DNA of 13,918 nt from Deltaproteobacteria bacterium (GTDB lineage: Bacteria > Myxococcota > Myxococcia > Myxococcales > 40CM-4-68-19): assembly GCA_005879095.1 (NCBI GenBank), contig VBLM01000056.1, positions 1 to 13,918 on the forward strand. The letters are read 5' to 3'. The position numbers were made by a program, and so were the translations under genes. Shown in pieces: positions 1 through 7,668 of the stretch. Position 1 is the stretch's first letter. Every line of letters starts with the position of its first letter. Below the pieces are notes generated by a model, which worked only from the letters and a program-made list of their open reading frames with translations, was not told where the DNA came from and did not search any database.

Positions 1-831
1 CATCCGCTCCGACGAGACGTGCGTGTAGCGCTGGGTGGTGGAGAGCGAGGAGTGGCCGAGCAGCTCCTGGATGCCGCGCAGGTCGGCGCCCATGTCGAGC
101 AGGTGGGTGGCGAAGCTGTGCCGCAGCGCATGCGGGTGGACGTGGCGGCGCGCGCCCGCGATCAGCGCGTACTTCGCGAGATGGCGCGCGATGCTGCGGG
201 TGGTGAGTCGGCCGCCGCGGCGATTGACGAGGAGCGCCTCGGAACCCGGCCGCAGCTCGTGCCGCCGCACGAGGTACGCGTCGATCGCGGCCCGGGCTTT
301 CGTCACGATCGGAACCGCACGCTCTTTCCCGCCCTTGCCGGAAACCCGCAGCACGTCGGGTCCGATGTCCGCCAAATCAAGTCCGGCCAGCTCCGAGACG
401 CGCAGGCCCGCGTCGTACAAGAGCTCGAGCGCGCACCGATCGCGCAGACCCGCCGCCGTTCGCTTCGAAGGCGCGTCGAGGATGGCAAAGCAATCGTCGA
501 CCGAGACGACGTTGGGCAGCGAGACCCGCCTCCGCGGAAACGCCAGCCGCCGCGCCGGGCTGTCGGCGATGTGACCCATCCGCACGCGAAAGGCGTAGAA
601 CGCGCGCAGCGCACACTGCTTCCGCGCCAGCGTCGCCGCCGTGTTGCCGCCGAAGCGCGAGGCGAGAAACGCGCGCAGGTCGTCGCGCGTGGCCGCATCC
701 AGGCCGATTCCACGCTCGTCGAGGAATGCCTCGAGCTGCCGCAGATCGCTCAGATACGCCCGCTGCGTGTGCGGCGACGCGCGCTCGACCTGCGCCAGAT
801 GTGCAGCAAATTCGCTGAGCTCGGCTTCCAC
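1..831 (-). CDS. xerC: Tyrosine recombinase XerC/XerD family (3' end cut by window edge)
   Basis: Site-specific tyrosine recombinase that resolves chromosome dimers at dif during cell division. 277 residues are visible; only about the last 20 are missing at the left edge. An N-terminal SAM-like core-binding domain (about residues 1-95) precedes the catalytic domain. The full catalytic set can be seen: Arg144 in AGLRVSEL, Lys166 in SGKGGKERAVP, His234 and Arg237 in HALRHSFATH, His260 in LLGHSSLSTTQ and the nucleophile Tyr269 in QRYTHV. The only usable start in this frame is the GTG at 831, because a TGA lies at 894-892 and no other start codon falls between them; a GGGG stretch about 10 bases upstream may serve as the ribosome site. 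XerC rather than XerD is chosen from context: trmFO lies upstream, and topA-trmFO-xerC is a conserved order. Family certainty is very high; the C/D distinction is moderate. Confidence 0.95.
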   Translation of the reverse strand, partial: MEAELSEFAAHLAQVERASPHTQRAYLSDLRQLEAFLDERGIGLDAATRDDLRAFLASRFGGNTAATLARKQCALRAFYAFRVRMGHIADSPARRLAFPRRRVSLPNVVSVDDCFAILDAPSKRTAAGLRDRCALELLYDAGLRVSELAGLDLADIGPDVLRVSGKGGKERAVPIVTKARAAIDAYLVRRHELRPGSEALLVNRRGGRLTTRSIARHLAKYALIAGARRHVHPHALRHSFATHLLDMGADLRGIQELLGHSSLSTTQRYTHVSSERM

Positions 832-885
832 GCGGCCAGCCTGCCCCGTGTCCGACCGGCTCGCACCTTTTTTTCTTGCAGCGGC

Positions 886-911
886 TGTCGATCAGGGAAG
901 ATCTCGTTCGA
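886..911 (+). promoter_or_regulatory. Candidate ECF42-type promoter of the YCII/sigma cassette
   Basis: TGTCGA at 886-891 is followed after 17 bases by CGA at 909-911 (context TTCGACT). The expected transcript start would be near 918, directly before the strong ribosome site AAAGGAGGA at 921-929 and the ATG at 937. This matches the promoter signature I recall for ECF42 sigma factors (TGTCGA at -35 and CGA/TC at -10), and an ECF42-like sigma is encoded in this same operon, so autoregulation is the natural inference. The site lies 55-80 bases upstream of the divergent xerC start. The motif was recalled, not looked up. Confidence 0.55.
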
Positions 912-936
912 CTAGAGGGCAAAGGAGGAACACACC

Positions 937-1272
937 ATGCAGTATCTTCTGCTCATCTACGAGAACGAAAAGCGCTTCGAACACGGCTACGATCCAAAGG
1001 AGATGGCCGACTACCAGGCCTTCGGCAAGGAGTTCGCCAGCAAGATCCAGGGCGGCAAGGCGCTCAAGCCGACCAGCGACGCGACCACCGTCAAGGTCCG
1101 CGACGGCAAGCGGCTCACCACCGACGGGCCGTTCGCGGAAACGAAGGAACAGCTCGGCGGCTTCTACCTGGTCGACGCGAAGGACATCGACGAGGCCATC
1201 CACATGGCGTCGAAGATTCCGGGCGCGCGCTTCGGCTCGGTCGAGGTGCGACCGATCATGACGTTCAGTTGA
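937..1272 (+). CDS. YCII/DGPF-domain protein, partner of an ECF42 sigma factor
   Basis: Small 111-residue cytoplasmic protein of the YCII-related (DGPF) family, a ferredoxin-like alpha/beta fold. The family signature DGPF is at residues 63-66, inside RLTTDGPFAETKEQLGGFYL, and the N-terminal strand MQYLLLIYENE and the C-terminal EVRPIM are typical. The length is normal for the family. The start is set by an excellent ribosome site, AAAGGAGGA at 921-929, 7 bases before the ATG. The stop overlaps the start of the sigma-factor gene in TTGA, which implies translational coupling. In ECF42 loci such DGPF genes are the usual neighbour and are reported as targets of the sigma factor; their biochemical role is not established. 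Family assignment is firm, function is unknown. Confidence 0.92.
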   Translation: MQYLLLIYENEKRFEHGYDPKEMADYQAFGKEFASKIQGGKALKPTSDATTVKVRDGKRLTTDGPFAETKEQLGGFYLVDAKDIDEAIHMASKIPGARFGSVEVRPIMTFS

Positions 1273-2483
1273 TCGACGAGATCTACAAAGCGGACTGGGG
1301 CCGGCTGTTGTCGGGCCTGATCCGCGCGGTCGGCGACTTCGACGTCGCCGAGGAAGCGCTGCAGGACGCGTTCGCCGCCGCGGTCACCGAGTGGGCGGCG
1401 AACGCGCCCCGCAATCCGCGCGCCTGGCTCTACGGGACGGCGCGGCACAAGGCCATCGACAAGCTGCGGCGGCGGGCGCGGCTCTCGGCGATGGCGGCCG
1501 CGCTCTCCGCCGACGAAGAGGCCGCCGCTCCTGCTCTGGCGGACGATTCGGCGGTTCCCGACGAGCGGCTGCGCCTGATCTTCACCTGCTGCCATCCGGC
1601 GCTGGCGCCCGAAGCGCAGGTCGCGCTGACACTGCGAACGCTGTGCGGCCTCACCACCGAGGAGATCGCGCGCGCATTTCTCGTGCCACCCGCGACGATG
1701 GCGCAGCGGCTGGTGCGCGCCAAGTCGAAGATTCGCGCGGCCGGAATTCCCTACCAGGTGCCGTCGTTCGAGGAGCTTCCCGCGCGCGCATCGATGGTGA
1801 TGGCGGTCGTCTACCTCGTCTTCAACGAGGGGTATTCGGCAGCGCAGGGCGACGCGCTCATCCGCCACGACCTCTGCGCGGAGGCGATCCGGCTGGCGCG
1901 ACTGCTGCGGGCGCTGCCGCCGGTGCCGGTCCGCGAGCTCGACGCGCTGCTCGCGCTGATGCTCCTGCACGACGCGCGGCGCGACGCGCGCACCGACGCG
2001 GAGGGCGAGATGGTGCCGCTCGCCGAACAGGATCGGACGCGATGGAATCGGACGCAGATCGAGGAGGGGATCGCCCTGGTGAAAGACGCGCTGCGACACG
2101 CGCCAGCCGGTCCGTACGCGCTCGAAGCGGCCATCGCCGCGGTCCACGCCGAGGCCTCGCGGGCCCAGGACACGGACTGGCGGCAGATCGCGCTGCTCTA
2201 CGAGCGGCTTCACTCGCTCCATCCGTCGCCGGTGGTCGCCTTGAATCGCGCCGTCGCGGTGGCGATGGCGGATGGTCCGGCGGCCGCGCTGCCGCTGGTG
2301 GACGCGCTCGCCGATGAGCTCGGCAGTTACCATCTGTGGCATGCGACGCGCGCCGACTTGCTGCATCGGCTCGGCCGGCGCGAGGAAGCGATCGCGGCCT
2401 GGAAGCGTGCGCACGAGCTGGCGACCAACGACGCCGAGCGCCGCTTTCTCACCCGGCGGATTCAGGGGACATCTTTGACGTAG
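1269..2483 (+). CDS. ECF sigma factor, ECF42-like, with C-terminal TPR-like extension (DUF6596)
   Basis: Predicted RNA polymerase sigma factor of 404 residues, about twice the size of an ordinary ECF sigma. Region 2 spans about residues 10-72 (DFDVAEEALQDAF, then NPRAWLYGTARHKAIDKLRR). Region 4 spans about 100-158, with the helix-turn-helix around LTTEEIARAFLVPPATMAQRL. The long C-terminal part (about 172-398) carries the family hallmark VYLVFNEGYSA at 181-191, ALNRAVAVAM at 324-333, and TPR-like helices near the end (LHRLGRREEAIAAWKRAHEL, 365-384). No anti-sigma gene is adjacent; in ECF42 proteins the C-terminal extension is thought to control activity. The start is taken as TTG at 1269, because no ATG or GTG lies close and it overlaps the preceding stop in TTGA; a start a few codons away cannot be excluded. 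The 3' end overlaps the opposite-strand lipoprotein gene by 22 bases. Confidence 0.92.
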   Translation: MIDEIYKADWGRLLSGLIRAVGDFDVAEEALQDAFAAAVTEWAANAPRNPRAWLYGTARHKAIDKLRRRARLSAMAAALSADEEAAAPALADDSAVPDERLRLIFTCCHPALAPEAQVALTLRTLCGLTTEEIARAFLVPPATMAQRLVRAKSKIRAAGIPYQVPSFEELPARASMVMAVVYLVFNEGYSAAQGDALIRHDLCAEAIRLARLLRALPPVPVRELDALLALMLLHDARRDARTDAEGEMVPLAEQDRTRWNRTQIEEGIALVKDALRHAPAGPYALEAAIAAVHAEASRAQDTDWRQIALLYERLHSLHPSPVVALNRAVAVAMADGPAAALPLVDALADELGSYHLWHATRADLLHRLGRREEAIAAWKRAHELATNDAERRFLTRRIQGTSLT

Positions 2484-3886
2484 ATGCCGCCTTTTGCCAG
2501 CGCGTAGACGACCGCGCGGCCTTTGGCGTCGGCGAAGCGCGAGCTCGGATCGACCTCATCGACGAACGGCTTGACGTGCTCGGGCGGCGCGCCCTGCGCG
2601 GGAATGACCGCCAGGTCGACGGCGCGCGTTGCGCCGCGGTGCGGCTGCTGCACGAGGATCCGCGAGCCATCCGGCGAAAGATCGAACCCGGCGACGTTGG
2701 GCGAGAGCAGCGCCGGCGGCGCGGCGCCCGCGAACGTCGTGCGCAGGAGCGAGCAGCTGCGCGGTCCGCCTGCGCAACGGGCCTTGTAGAAGAGCGTGTC
2801 GCCGGAGAGATCCCAGCCGTAGACGCCCTCGTCGATCTTGTGCGGCGGCGTCTGCGGGCTGGCCAGGTCGGCGGCCCACAGCTCGATCTTGAAGTCACTT
2901 TTTTGCGGCGATTGTACCAGGTATACAATCCGTCGTCCCGAGACCACGAAGGCCTGGACCTTCGCGGCGATCTCGCGGCCGTTGGCGACCAGCGTGCCGG
3001 CCCGCGCGCGGAGATCGTAGCGCGCGAGGCAGAGCAGGTCACCGGCTGGACTCCAGCGCCAGTCGCTCACTTTCTCGGCGACGAGCTGCTGCCGCCCTCC
3101 GGCGAGGCGAACCAGATCGCTGGTCGCTTCGCCGGGCTGCTTGGCCGTCGAGAGCAGCGCGAGCTCTTTTCCATCGGGCGAAAAGGCGAAAGCGGTCGCG
3201 CGCGCGACCTCCTTGCCGTCGACGAGCAACGGCCGATCCCCGCCCTTCGGCGGCGGCGGACCGAGCGCGGCGAGGGCGCCGTCGGGCGCGAACGCGAAGT
3301 CGGACGTGCCCGGCGCAATCTCGCGCGCAGCCGGGGCGGACATATTTTCAACCAGGTATAACCTGCCGCCAGCCGAGGCCGACGACCGCGCCGCGATCCG
3401 TCTTCCGTCCGGCGACCAGGCGATCTCCTGCACTCCCTCGATGGAAACCGATCGCGCGCCGATCCCGAGCCGATTCGGCGCGACGTACGCCAGCGTCGAC
3501 CCATCCGGCGACCAGGCAAACCCGCGCGCCGCCTTCGCCATCTGCATCGGCTCGGCGCCGGGCGCGGCGGTCCACAACTCTCCTTCCCCCGCGCGAAACC
3601 GCCAGGAGGAGAGGAACGCGAGCTGCCCCGTTCTCGAAAAGGCGAACATCCCCGGCTGCGACGACACGCTCGAACCGGCCTTGCGATCATCGAGCCAGAG
3701 ATCGCCGGCTGCCAGATCGTCCGGCACCGACCGGTCGTCGGGATGGACCGCATCGAGCAGAAACGCGACGTGGCCATCGTGGACCAGGATTCGCGAGGCG
3801 ATCCCGGAGGCGAGCTTGCGTCCCGCCGGTTTCTCCTCGCACGCGACGAGCAGCGTGACTAAGAGCGCAATTCGGGCGATTGCCAT
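2462..3886 (-). CDS. Putative lipoprotein with TolB/WD40-like (PD40) beta-propeller repeats
   Basis: A 474-residue secreted protein. The N-terminus [18 protein letters not shown] is a lipoprotein signal with lipobox LVAC, so Cys16 should be the lipidated residue. The body has repeated propeller blades marked by W/F-x-SPDG-type turns: SPDG at 126-129, 158-161, 236-239 and 404-407, APDG at 200-203, SPAG at 279-282, and weaker SRTG (84-87) and DLSGD (359-363). That suggests a six- to eight-bladed propeller anchored to a membrane and exposed in the periplasm or on the surface. No catalytic motif is visible, so it could be a binding scaffold. The ATG at 3886 lies inside the end of trmFO (28-base overlap), so the two are probably co-transcribed; no clear ribosome site is seen. 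The fold call is good; function is not known. Confidence 0.85.
   Translation of the reverse strand: MAIARIALLVTLLVACEEKPAGRKLASGIASRILVHDGHVAFLLDAVHPDDRSVPDDLAAGDLWLDDRKAGSSVSSQPGMFAFSRTGQLAFLSSWRFRAGEGELWTAAPGAEPMQMAKAARGFAWSPDGSTLAYVAPNRLGIGARSVSIEGVQEIAWSPDGRRIAARSSASAGGRLYLVENMSAPAAREIAPGTSDFAFAPDGALAALGPPPPKGGDRPLLVDGKEVARATAFAFSPDGKELALLSTAKQPGEATSDLVRLAGGRQQLVAEKVSDWRWSPAGDLLCLARYDLRARAGTLVANGREIAAKVQAFVVSGRRIVYLVQSPQKSDFKIELWAADLASPQTPPHKIDEGVYGWDLSGDTLFYKARCAGGPRSCSLLRTTFAGAAPPALLSPNVAGFDLSPDGSRILVQQPHRGATRAVDLAVIPAQGAPPEHVKPFVDEVDPSSRFADAKGRAVVYALAKGGIYVKDVP
2910..2930. repeat. Small AT-rich inverted repeat inside the propeller gene
   Basis: A perfect 7-base inverted repeat, GATTGTA at 2910-2916 and TACAATC at 2924-2930, with a 7-base spacer. 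It is unusually AT-rich for this window and follows a run of T at 2899-2904. It lies within the coding sequence (residues IVYLVQ), so it may be chance. Confidence 0.4.
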
Positions 3887-5115
3887 GTTTTTTCAGGAGC
3901 AGGCGGCGTCCCGAGCCACGCGCCGAGATCGCGCCGCGCCCGCGCGAGCATGCGCGCTTTACGTTCGTTTTTCTTGTGTCTTTCGGCGAGCGGCGGAAAC
4001 AGCGCGTAGACCACGTTGGTCGGCTGGTAGTCGTAATCAGGCGGGTGCGCCTCGCCGGTGACATGGCGCAGGAGCGCCCCGATCGCCGTCGTCGGAGGCG
4101 GCGGAACGAATTCGTGTCCATGCAACCGAGCGAGGACGCGCCGCGCCGCGATGTGCCCGGACGCTGCGCTCTCCACGTACCCTTCCACACCCGTGATCTG
4201 TCCGGCGCAATAGACGTGTGGCCGGGCCTTCAGGAACCCGCGCGGGTCGATTGTCAAAGGCGCATTCAAGAACGTATTGCGATGCACCTGCCCGAGCCGC
4301 ACCCACTCGGCTTTCTGCAACCCCGGAATGCAACTCGCGAAGATCCGTTTCTGCTCCGGCCACGTCAGCCGCGTCTGGAAACCGACCAGGTTCCATGCCG
4401 TGCCTGCCTTGTCCTCCCGTCGCAGCTGGACGACCGCGTGCGGCCGCGCCCCGGTCCGCGGGTCCTGCAGGCCCACCGGCTTCATCGGCCCGAACGCGAG
4501 CACGTCGCGGCCGCGCTCGGCCATCACCTCGATCGGGAGGCAGCCCTCGAAATAGCGAGCCTCTTCGAACTCGTGCGGCTTGACCTTCTCGCCGCGCAGC
4601 AATTCCTCGACGAAGCGTTCGTACTCCTCGCGATTGAGCGGCAGGTTCAGATAATCCGCGCCGTCGCCCTTGCCGTAGCGCGACTGCGCGAACGCCACGC
4701 TCGGGTCCACCGACTCCCCCGTCACGATCGGCGCGATCGCATCGTAGAACGCGAGCTGCGCGCTCAGCGCGATGCCCGGGTGCTCACGAACGCGCGCGGT
4801 CAGCCCGCCGCTGAACTTGACGCGATCGACCGCGAGCGCGTCGCCGGCGGGTACACGCGCGAGATCCGCCTGCTGCAAGACCGGCGACCCGAGCCGCCGC
4901 AGCTCCTCGTGCAGCATGCCGATCGCGTTCTCCGGATTGTCCGACCGCAGCGAATTCGAACAGACGAGCTCCGCCAGCCCGTCCTCCTTGTGAGCAGGCG
5001 AGCGCCTCTCCGGCTTCTGCTCGTGCAGCACCACGCGCACGCCCGCTTCCGCGAGCAGGAGCGCCGCCTCGGTCCCCGCCAGGCCGCCGCCGACGATGTG
5101 CACATCGCGCTGCAT
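3859..5115 (-). CDS. trmFO: tRNA (uracil-54-C5)-methyltransferase TrmFO, folate- and FAD-dependent
   Basis: Makes ribothymidine at position 54 of the tRNA T-loop, using methylenetetrahydrofolate as carbon donor and reduced FAD. The 418 residues carry the N-terminal dinucleotide fold [18 protein letters not shown] (8-25), the family signature [12 protein letters not shown] with Cys52, [14 protein letters not shown] with Cys192, [18 protein letters not shown] (208-224) and the second FAD motif [18 protein letters not shown] (303-320). By recollection of the Bacillus subtilis enzyme, Cys52 and Cys192 correspond to its two catalytically important cysteines. It is slightly shorter than the usual 430-450. 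The start is uncertain: the ATG at 5115 directly abuts AGGCGGA, which is too close for a normal ribosome site, whereas the GTG at 5103 (fifth codon) would have it 12 bases upstream. It lies downstream of topA as in many bacteria. Confidence 0.96.
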   Translation of the reverse strand: MQRDVHIVGGGLAGTEAALLLAEAGVRVVLHEQKPERRSPAHKEDGLAELVCSNSLRSDNPENAIGMLHEELRRLGSPVLQQADLARVPAGDALAVDRVKFSGGLTARVREHPGIALSAQLAFYDAIAPIVTGESVDPSVAFAQSRYGKGDGADYLNLPLNREEYERFVEELLRGEKVKPHEFEEARYFEGCLPIEVMAERGRDVLAFGPMKPVGLQDPRTGARPHAVVQLRREDKAGTAWNLVGFQTRLTWPEQKRIFASCIPGLQKAEWVRLGQVHRNTFLNAPLTIDPRGFLKARPHVYCAGQITGVEGYVESAASGHIAARRVLARLHGHEFVPPPPTTAIGALLRHVTGEAHPPDYDYQPTNVVYALFPPLAERHKKNERKARMLARARRDLGAWLGTPPAPEKTWQSPELRS

Positions 5116-5198
5116 TCCGCCTGTAGCTACACGGAGTTGCGCCGCTCGGCAATCACCTTATCTTCTCAACGTTCCGCAGCCGGGCCGGTTTGCTCGCG

Positions 5199-5217
5199 GT
5201 GGGGATTCGTACCCCAC
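5199..5217 (-). terminator. Short hairpin between topA and trmFO, possible weak terminator or attenuator
   Basis: The 130-base gap between the topA stop and trmFO contains a perfect 6-base-pair stem, GTGGGG/CCCCAC, with a 7-base loop, about 30 bases after the topA stop. No T-run follows on the minus strand, so intrinsic termination is not assured. Apart from this and a weak ribosome site I see nothing definite in the gap. Confidence 0.3.
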
Positions 5218-5245
5218 GGTGACGCCGGACTGCGGGGCGTTCTCT

Positions 5246-7615
5246 TCAGCCAACGACAGGCGGGGGCGCCGAGACCGGCACTTCGCTGCCCGGCTCCGGC
5301 GCTTCACGCCGATACCCGCATTCCTTGTCGGGGCAGGCGATGTAATTGCCTTCGCGCTTCGAGTATTTCGAGAGCAAGTAAGGCTTGCCGCACTGCGGGC
5401 ACGGACCCGGGATCGGTTTGTCCCAGGCGGCGAACTTGCAGTTCGGGTAGTTCACGCAGCCGTAGAACGACTTGCCGAAACGCGACTTGCGTTCGGCGAG
5501 GCCGCCGCCACAGTCGGGGCAGACCACGCCTTTCAGCGTGATCGGGCGCGTCGTCTTGCAAGTCGGATAGTCGCTGCAGGCGAGGAACCTGCCGAACCGT
5601 CCGCGCTTGTTGATCATCGGCTTGCCACAGGTCGGGCACGTCTCGTCGGTCGGAATGTCCTCGACGACCCGGATCTTGCCGTCCTCCTCGACGAAATCCT
5701 TGGTGTTCTTGCAGTCGGGATAGCCGGAGCAGGCGAGGAACCGTCCCATCCGGCCCCACTTGATCACCATCGGGCTGCCGCACTTCTCGCAGACGAGGTC
5801 GGTCGGCTTCTCCTCGCGCTTGACGTCGCGCATCTGCGACTCGGCGGCCTTCAGCGTCTTTTTAAACGGAGTATAAAACTCCGTGAGGACCTTGACCCAG
5901 TCGGCCTTGCCCTCTTCGACCTCGTCGAGCTCGTCTTCCATGCGAGCCGTGAACTGCACGTCCATCACGGTCGGGAACGCGCTGAGCAACAGCTCGGTGA
6001 CGATCTTGCCGAGGTCGGTGGGAAAGAACCGCCCCTCTTTCTTCTCGACGTACTCCTTGTCCTGGATGGTGGAGAGAATCGACGCATACGTCGACGGCCG
6101 CCCGATGCCCTTCTCTTCCAGCTCCTTGACGAGAGACGCTTCCGTGAACCGCGGCGGCGGCTGCGTGAAGTGCTGCTCGGGGATCAGCTCGACGAGCGTG
6201 AGCTCGTCGCCGGCGGCCAGCGGCGGCAGTTGGCGCGAGACGTCGCCCTTCTCCTCGTCCTCGCCCTCCATCTTTTCCGCGCCCGCCTCCTCCGGAACTT
6301 CCTGCCCGTACACGGCGAGATAGCCGGGGAATTTCAAGACCTGTCCGGTAGCGCGGAAAGTCGCGCGCCCGGCACTGATGTCGGCGGTCGTCTGGTCGAA
6401 CACCGCGGGCACCATCTGGCAGGCGATGAACCGGCTCCAGATCAGCTCGTACAGCCGGTACATGTCCTTCTCGACGAACGGCTGCACCTTCTCCGGCGGG
6501 TACTCGAGCGACGTCGGCCGGATGGCTTCGTGTGCGTCCTGCGCGGACTTCTTCGTCTTGAACTGCACCGGCTCGGCCGGCAGGTAATCCTTGCCCCACC
6601 GCTGCGTCACGTACTCGCGCGCACCGGTGACCGCATCGGGCGACAACCGCACCGAGTCGGTGCGCATGTAGGTGATCAGCGCGATCTGGCCCTCTTCGCC
6701 GAGCTCGACGCCCTCGTATAGCCGCTGCGCCAGCGTCATCGTCTTCTTGGCGGTGAAGCCGAGCCGGTTGGCCGCGTCCTGCTGCAGCTTGGAAGTGATG
6801 AACGGCGGCGGCGCGTTCCGGCGGCGCTCCTTGCGCGTGACTTCGGCAACCACGAACTTCGCGTTCCGAAGCTCGTCCACCAGCGGCTTGGCGACGTCGC
6901 CGTTGGGCAGCTCGACCTTCTCGCCGTCGAGCTTGATCAACTTCGAGCGGAACTGCGGCGGCAGCGCGGCGCGCAGGTCGGCCTCGATCGACCAGTACTC
7001 TTCGGGGACGAAGGCGACGATCTCGCCCTCGCGCTCGACCACCAGCCGCACCGCCACGCTCTGCACGCGGCCCGCGGAGAGCCCGCGCCGCACTTTCTTC
7101 CAGAGGATGGGCGAGATCTGGTACCCGACCAGGCGATCCAGCACGCGCCGCGCCTGCTGCGCGTCGTAGAGATCGCGATTCAGCTCCAGCGGCTTCTCGA
7201 TCGCCTCCTGGATGGCTTTCTTGGTGATCTCGTTGAAGAGGATCCGGTGCGCCGGAATCTTCTGCTTCTTGAGCTGCTCGAAGACGTGCCAGGCGATGGC
7301 CTCGCCCTCGCGGTCAGGGTCGGTCGCGAGCAGCAGCCGGTCCGCGCCCTTGGCGGCCATCTTCAGCTCGGCCACCACCTTCTTCTTCGAATCGATCACC
7401 TCGTAGACCGGCTGGAACCCGTTCTCGATGTCTACCCCGATCTTGCTCTTGGGCAGATCCATCACGTGCCCCACGGACGCCTTCACCGTGTAGCCGGACC
7501 CCAGGTACTTCTTGATCGTCTTGGCCTTGGCCGGCGACTCCACCACCACCAACGTGTTGCCACTAGACGTCTTTTTGCTGACCTTCGCCTTCGCTGCCGC
7601 CTTCTTGGTCGCCAT
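5246..7615 (-). CDS. topA: DNA topoisomerase I (type IA) with four C-terminal zinc fingers
   Basis: Relaxes negative supercoils through a transient 5'-phosphotyrosine break. The 789-residue protein has a Toprim domain with Glu26 (VVVESPAKAKTI) and the acidic triad Asp99, Asp101, Glu103 (ATDPDREGEA), then the type IA core with the nucleophile Tyr316 in ITYMRTDSVRLS. The C-terminus has four Cys4 zinc ribbons: Cys609/612/629/635, 660/663/680/686, 699/702/720/726 and 739/742/761/766. The open frame extends upstream to 7822, but the ATG at 7615 is the real start: the homology (VVVESP) begins shortly after it, GAGGA lies 5 bases upstream, and the extra frame overlaps the end of dprA. A lysine/alanine-rich tail of about 18 residues precedes Toprim. 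It follows dprA by 53 bases. Confidence 0.97.
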   Translation of the reverse strand: MATKKAAAKAKVSKKTSSGNTLVVVESPAKAKTIKKYLGSGYTVKASVGHVMDLPKSKIGVDIENGFQPVYEVIDSKKKVVAELKMAAKGADRLLLATDPDREGEAIAWHVFEQLKKQKIPAHRILFNEITKKAIQEAIEKPLELNRDLYDAQQARRVLDRLVGYQISPILWKKVRRGLSAGRVQSVAVRLVVEREGEIVAFVPEEYWSIEADLRAALPPQFRSKLIKLDGEKVELPNGDVAKPLVDELRNAKFVVAEVTRKERRRNAPPPFITSKLQQDAANRLGFTAKKTMTLAQRLYEGVELGEEGQIALITYMRTDSVRLSPDAVTGAREYVTQRWGKDYLPAEPVQFKTKKSAQDAHEAIRPTSLEYPPEKVQPFVEKDMYRLYELIWSRFIACQMVPAVFDQTTADISAGRATFRATGQVLKFPGYLAVYGQEVPEEAGAEKMEGEDEEKGDVSRQLPPLAAGDELTLVELIPEQHFTQPPPRFTEASLVKELEEKGIGRPSTYASILSTIQDKEYVEKKEGRFFPTDLGKIVTELLLSAFPTVMDVQFTARMEDELDEVEEGKADWVKVLTEFYTPFKKTLKAAESQMRDVKREEKPTDLVCEKCGSPMVIKWGRMGRFLACSGYPDCKNTKDFVEEDGKIRVVEDIPTDETCPTCGKPMINKRGRFGRFLACSDYPTCKTTRPITLKGVVCPDCGGGLAERKSRFGKSFYGCVNYPNCKFAAWDKPIPGPCPQCGKPYLLSKYSKREGNYIACPDKECGYRREAPEPGSEVPVSAPPPVVG

Positions 7616-7668
7616 GTCTTCCTCTGGGGCGGCGATAGATGCCGGCGCTCCGAAATGGATGCACAAAC

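Noticed and set aside
93..98. Second TGTCGA as another ECF42 promoter
   Set aside because: It lies inside the conserved xerC coding sequence (codons of LLDMG) and no gene starts downstream.
868..874. Run of seven T as an intrinsic terminator
   Set aside because: No GC-rich hairpin precedes it on the plus strand, and no gene ends there; it lies in the divergent promoter region.
2917..3360. Repeated CCAGGTATA at 2917-2925 and 3352-3360 as regulatory sites
   Set aside because: Both encode the same Tyr-Leu-Val strand of propeller blades; shared protein sequence explains the match.
5190..5220. T-arm-like stem-loop (loop TACGAAT on the minus strand) suggesting a tRNA
   Set aside because: No matching acceptor stem, D-arm or anticodon arm can be found at the right distances on either strand.
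3880..5541. 553-codon open frame on the plus strand opposite trmFO and the end of topA
   Set aside because: Arginine-rich composition with no recognisable motifs; it is the antisense shadow of a well-supported GC-rich gene.
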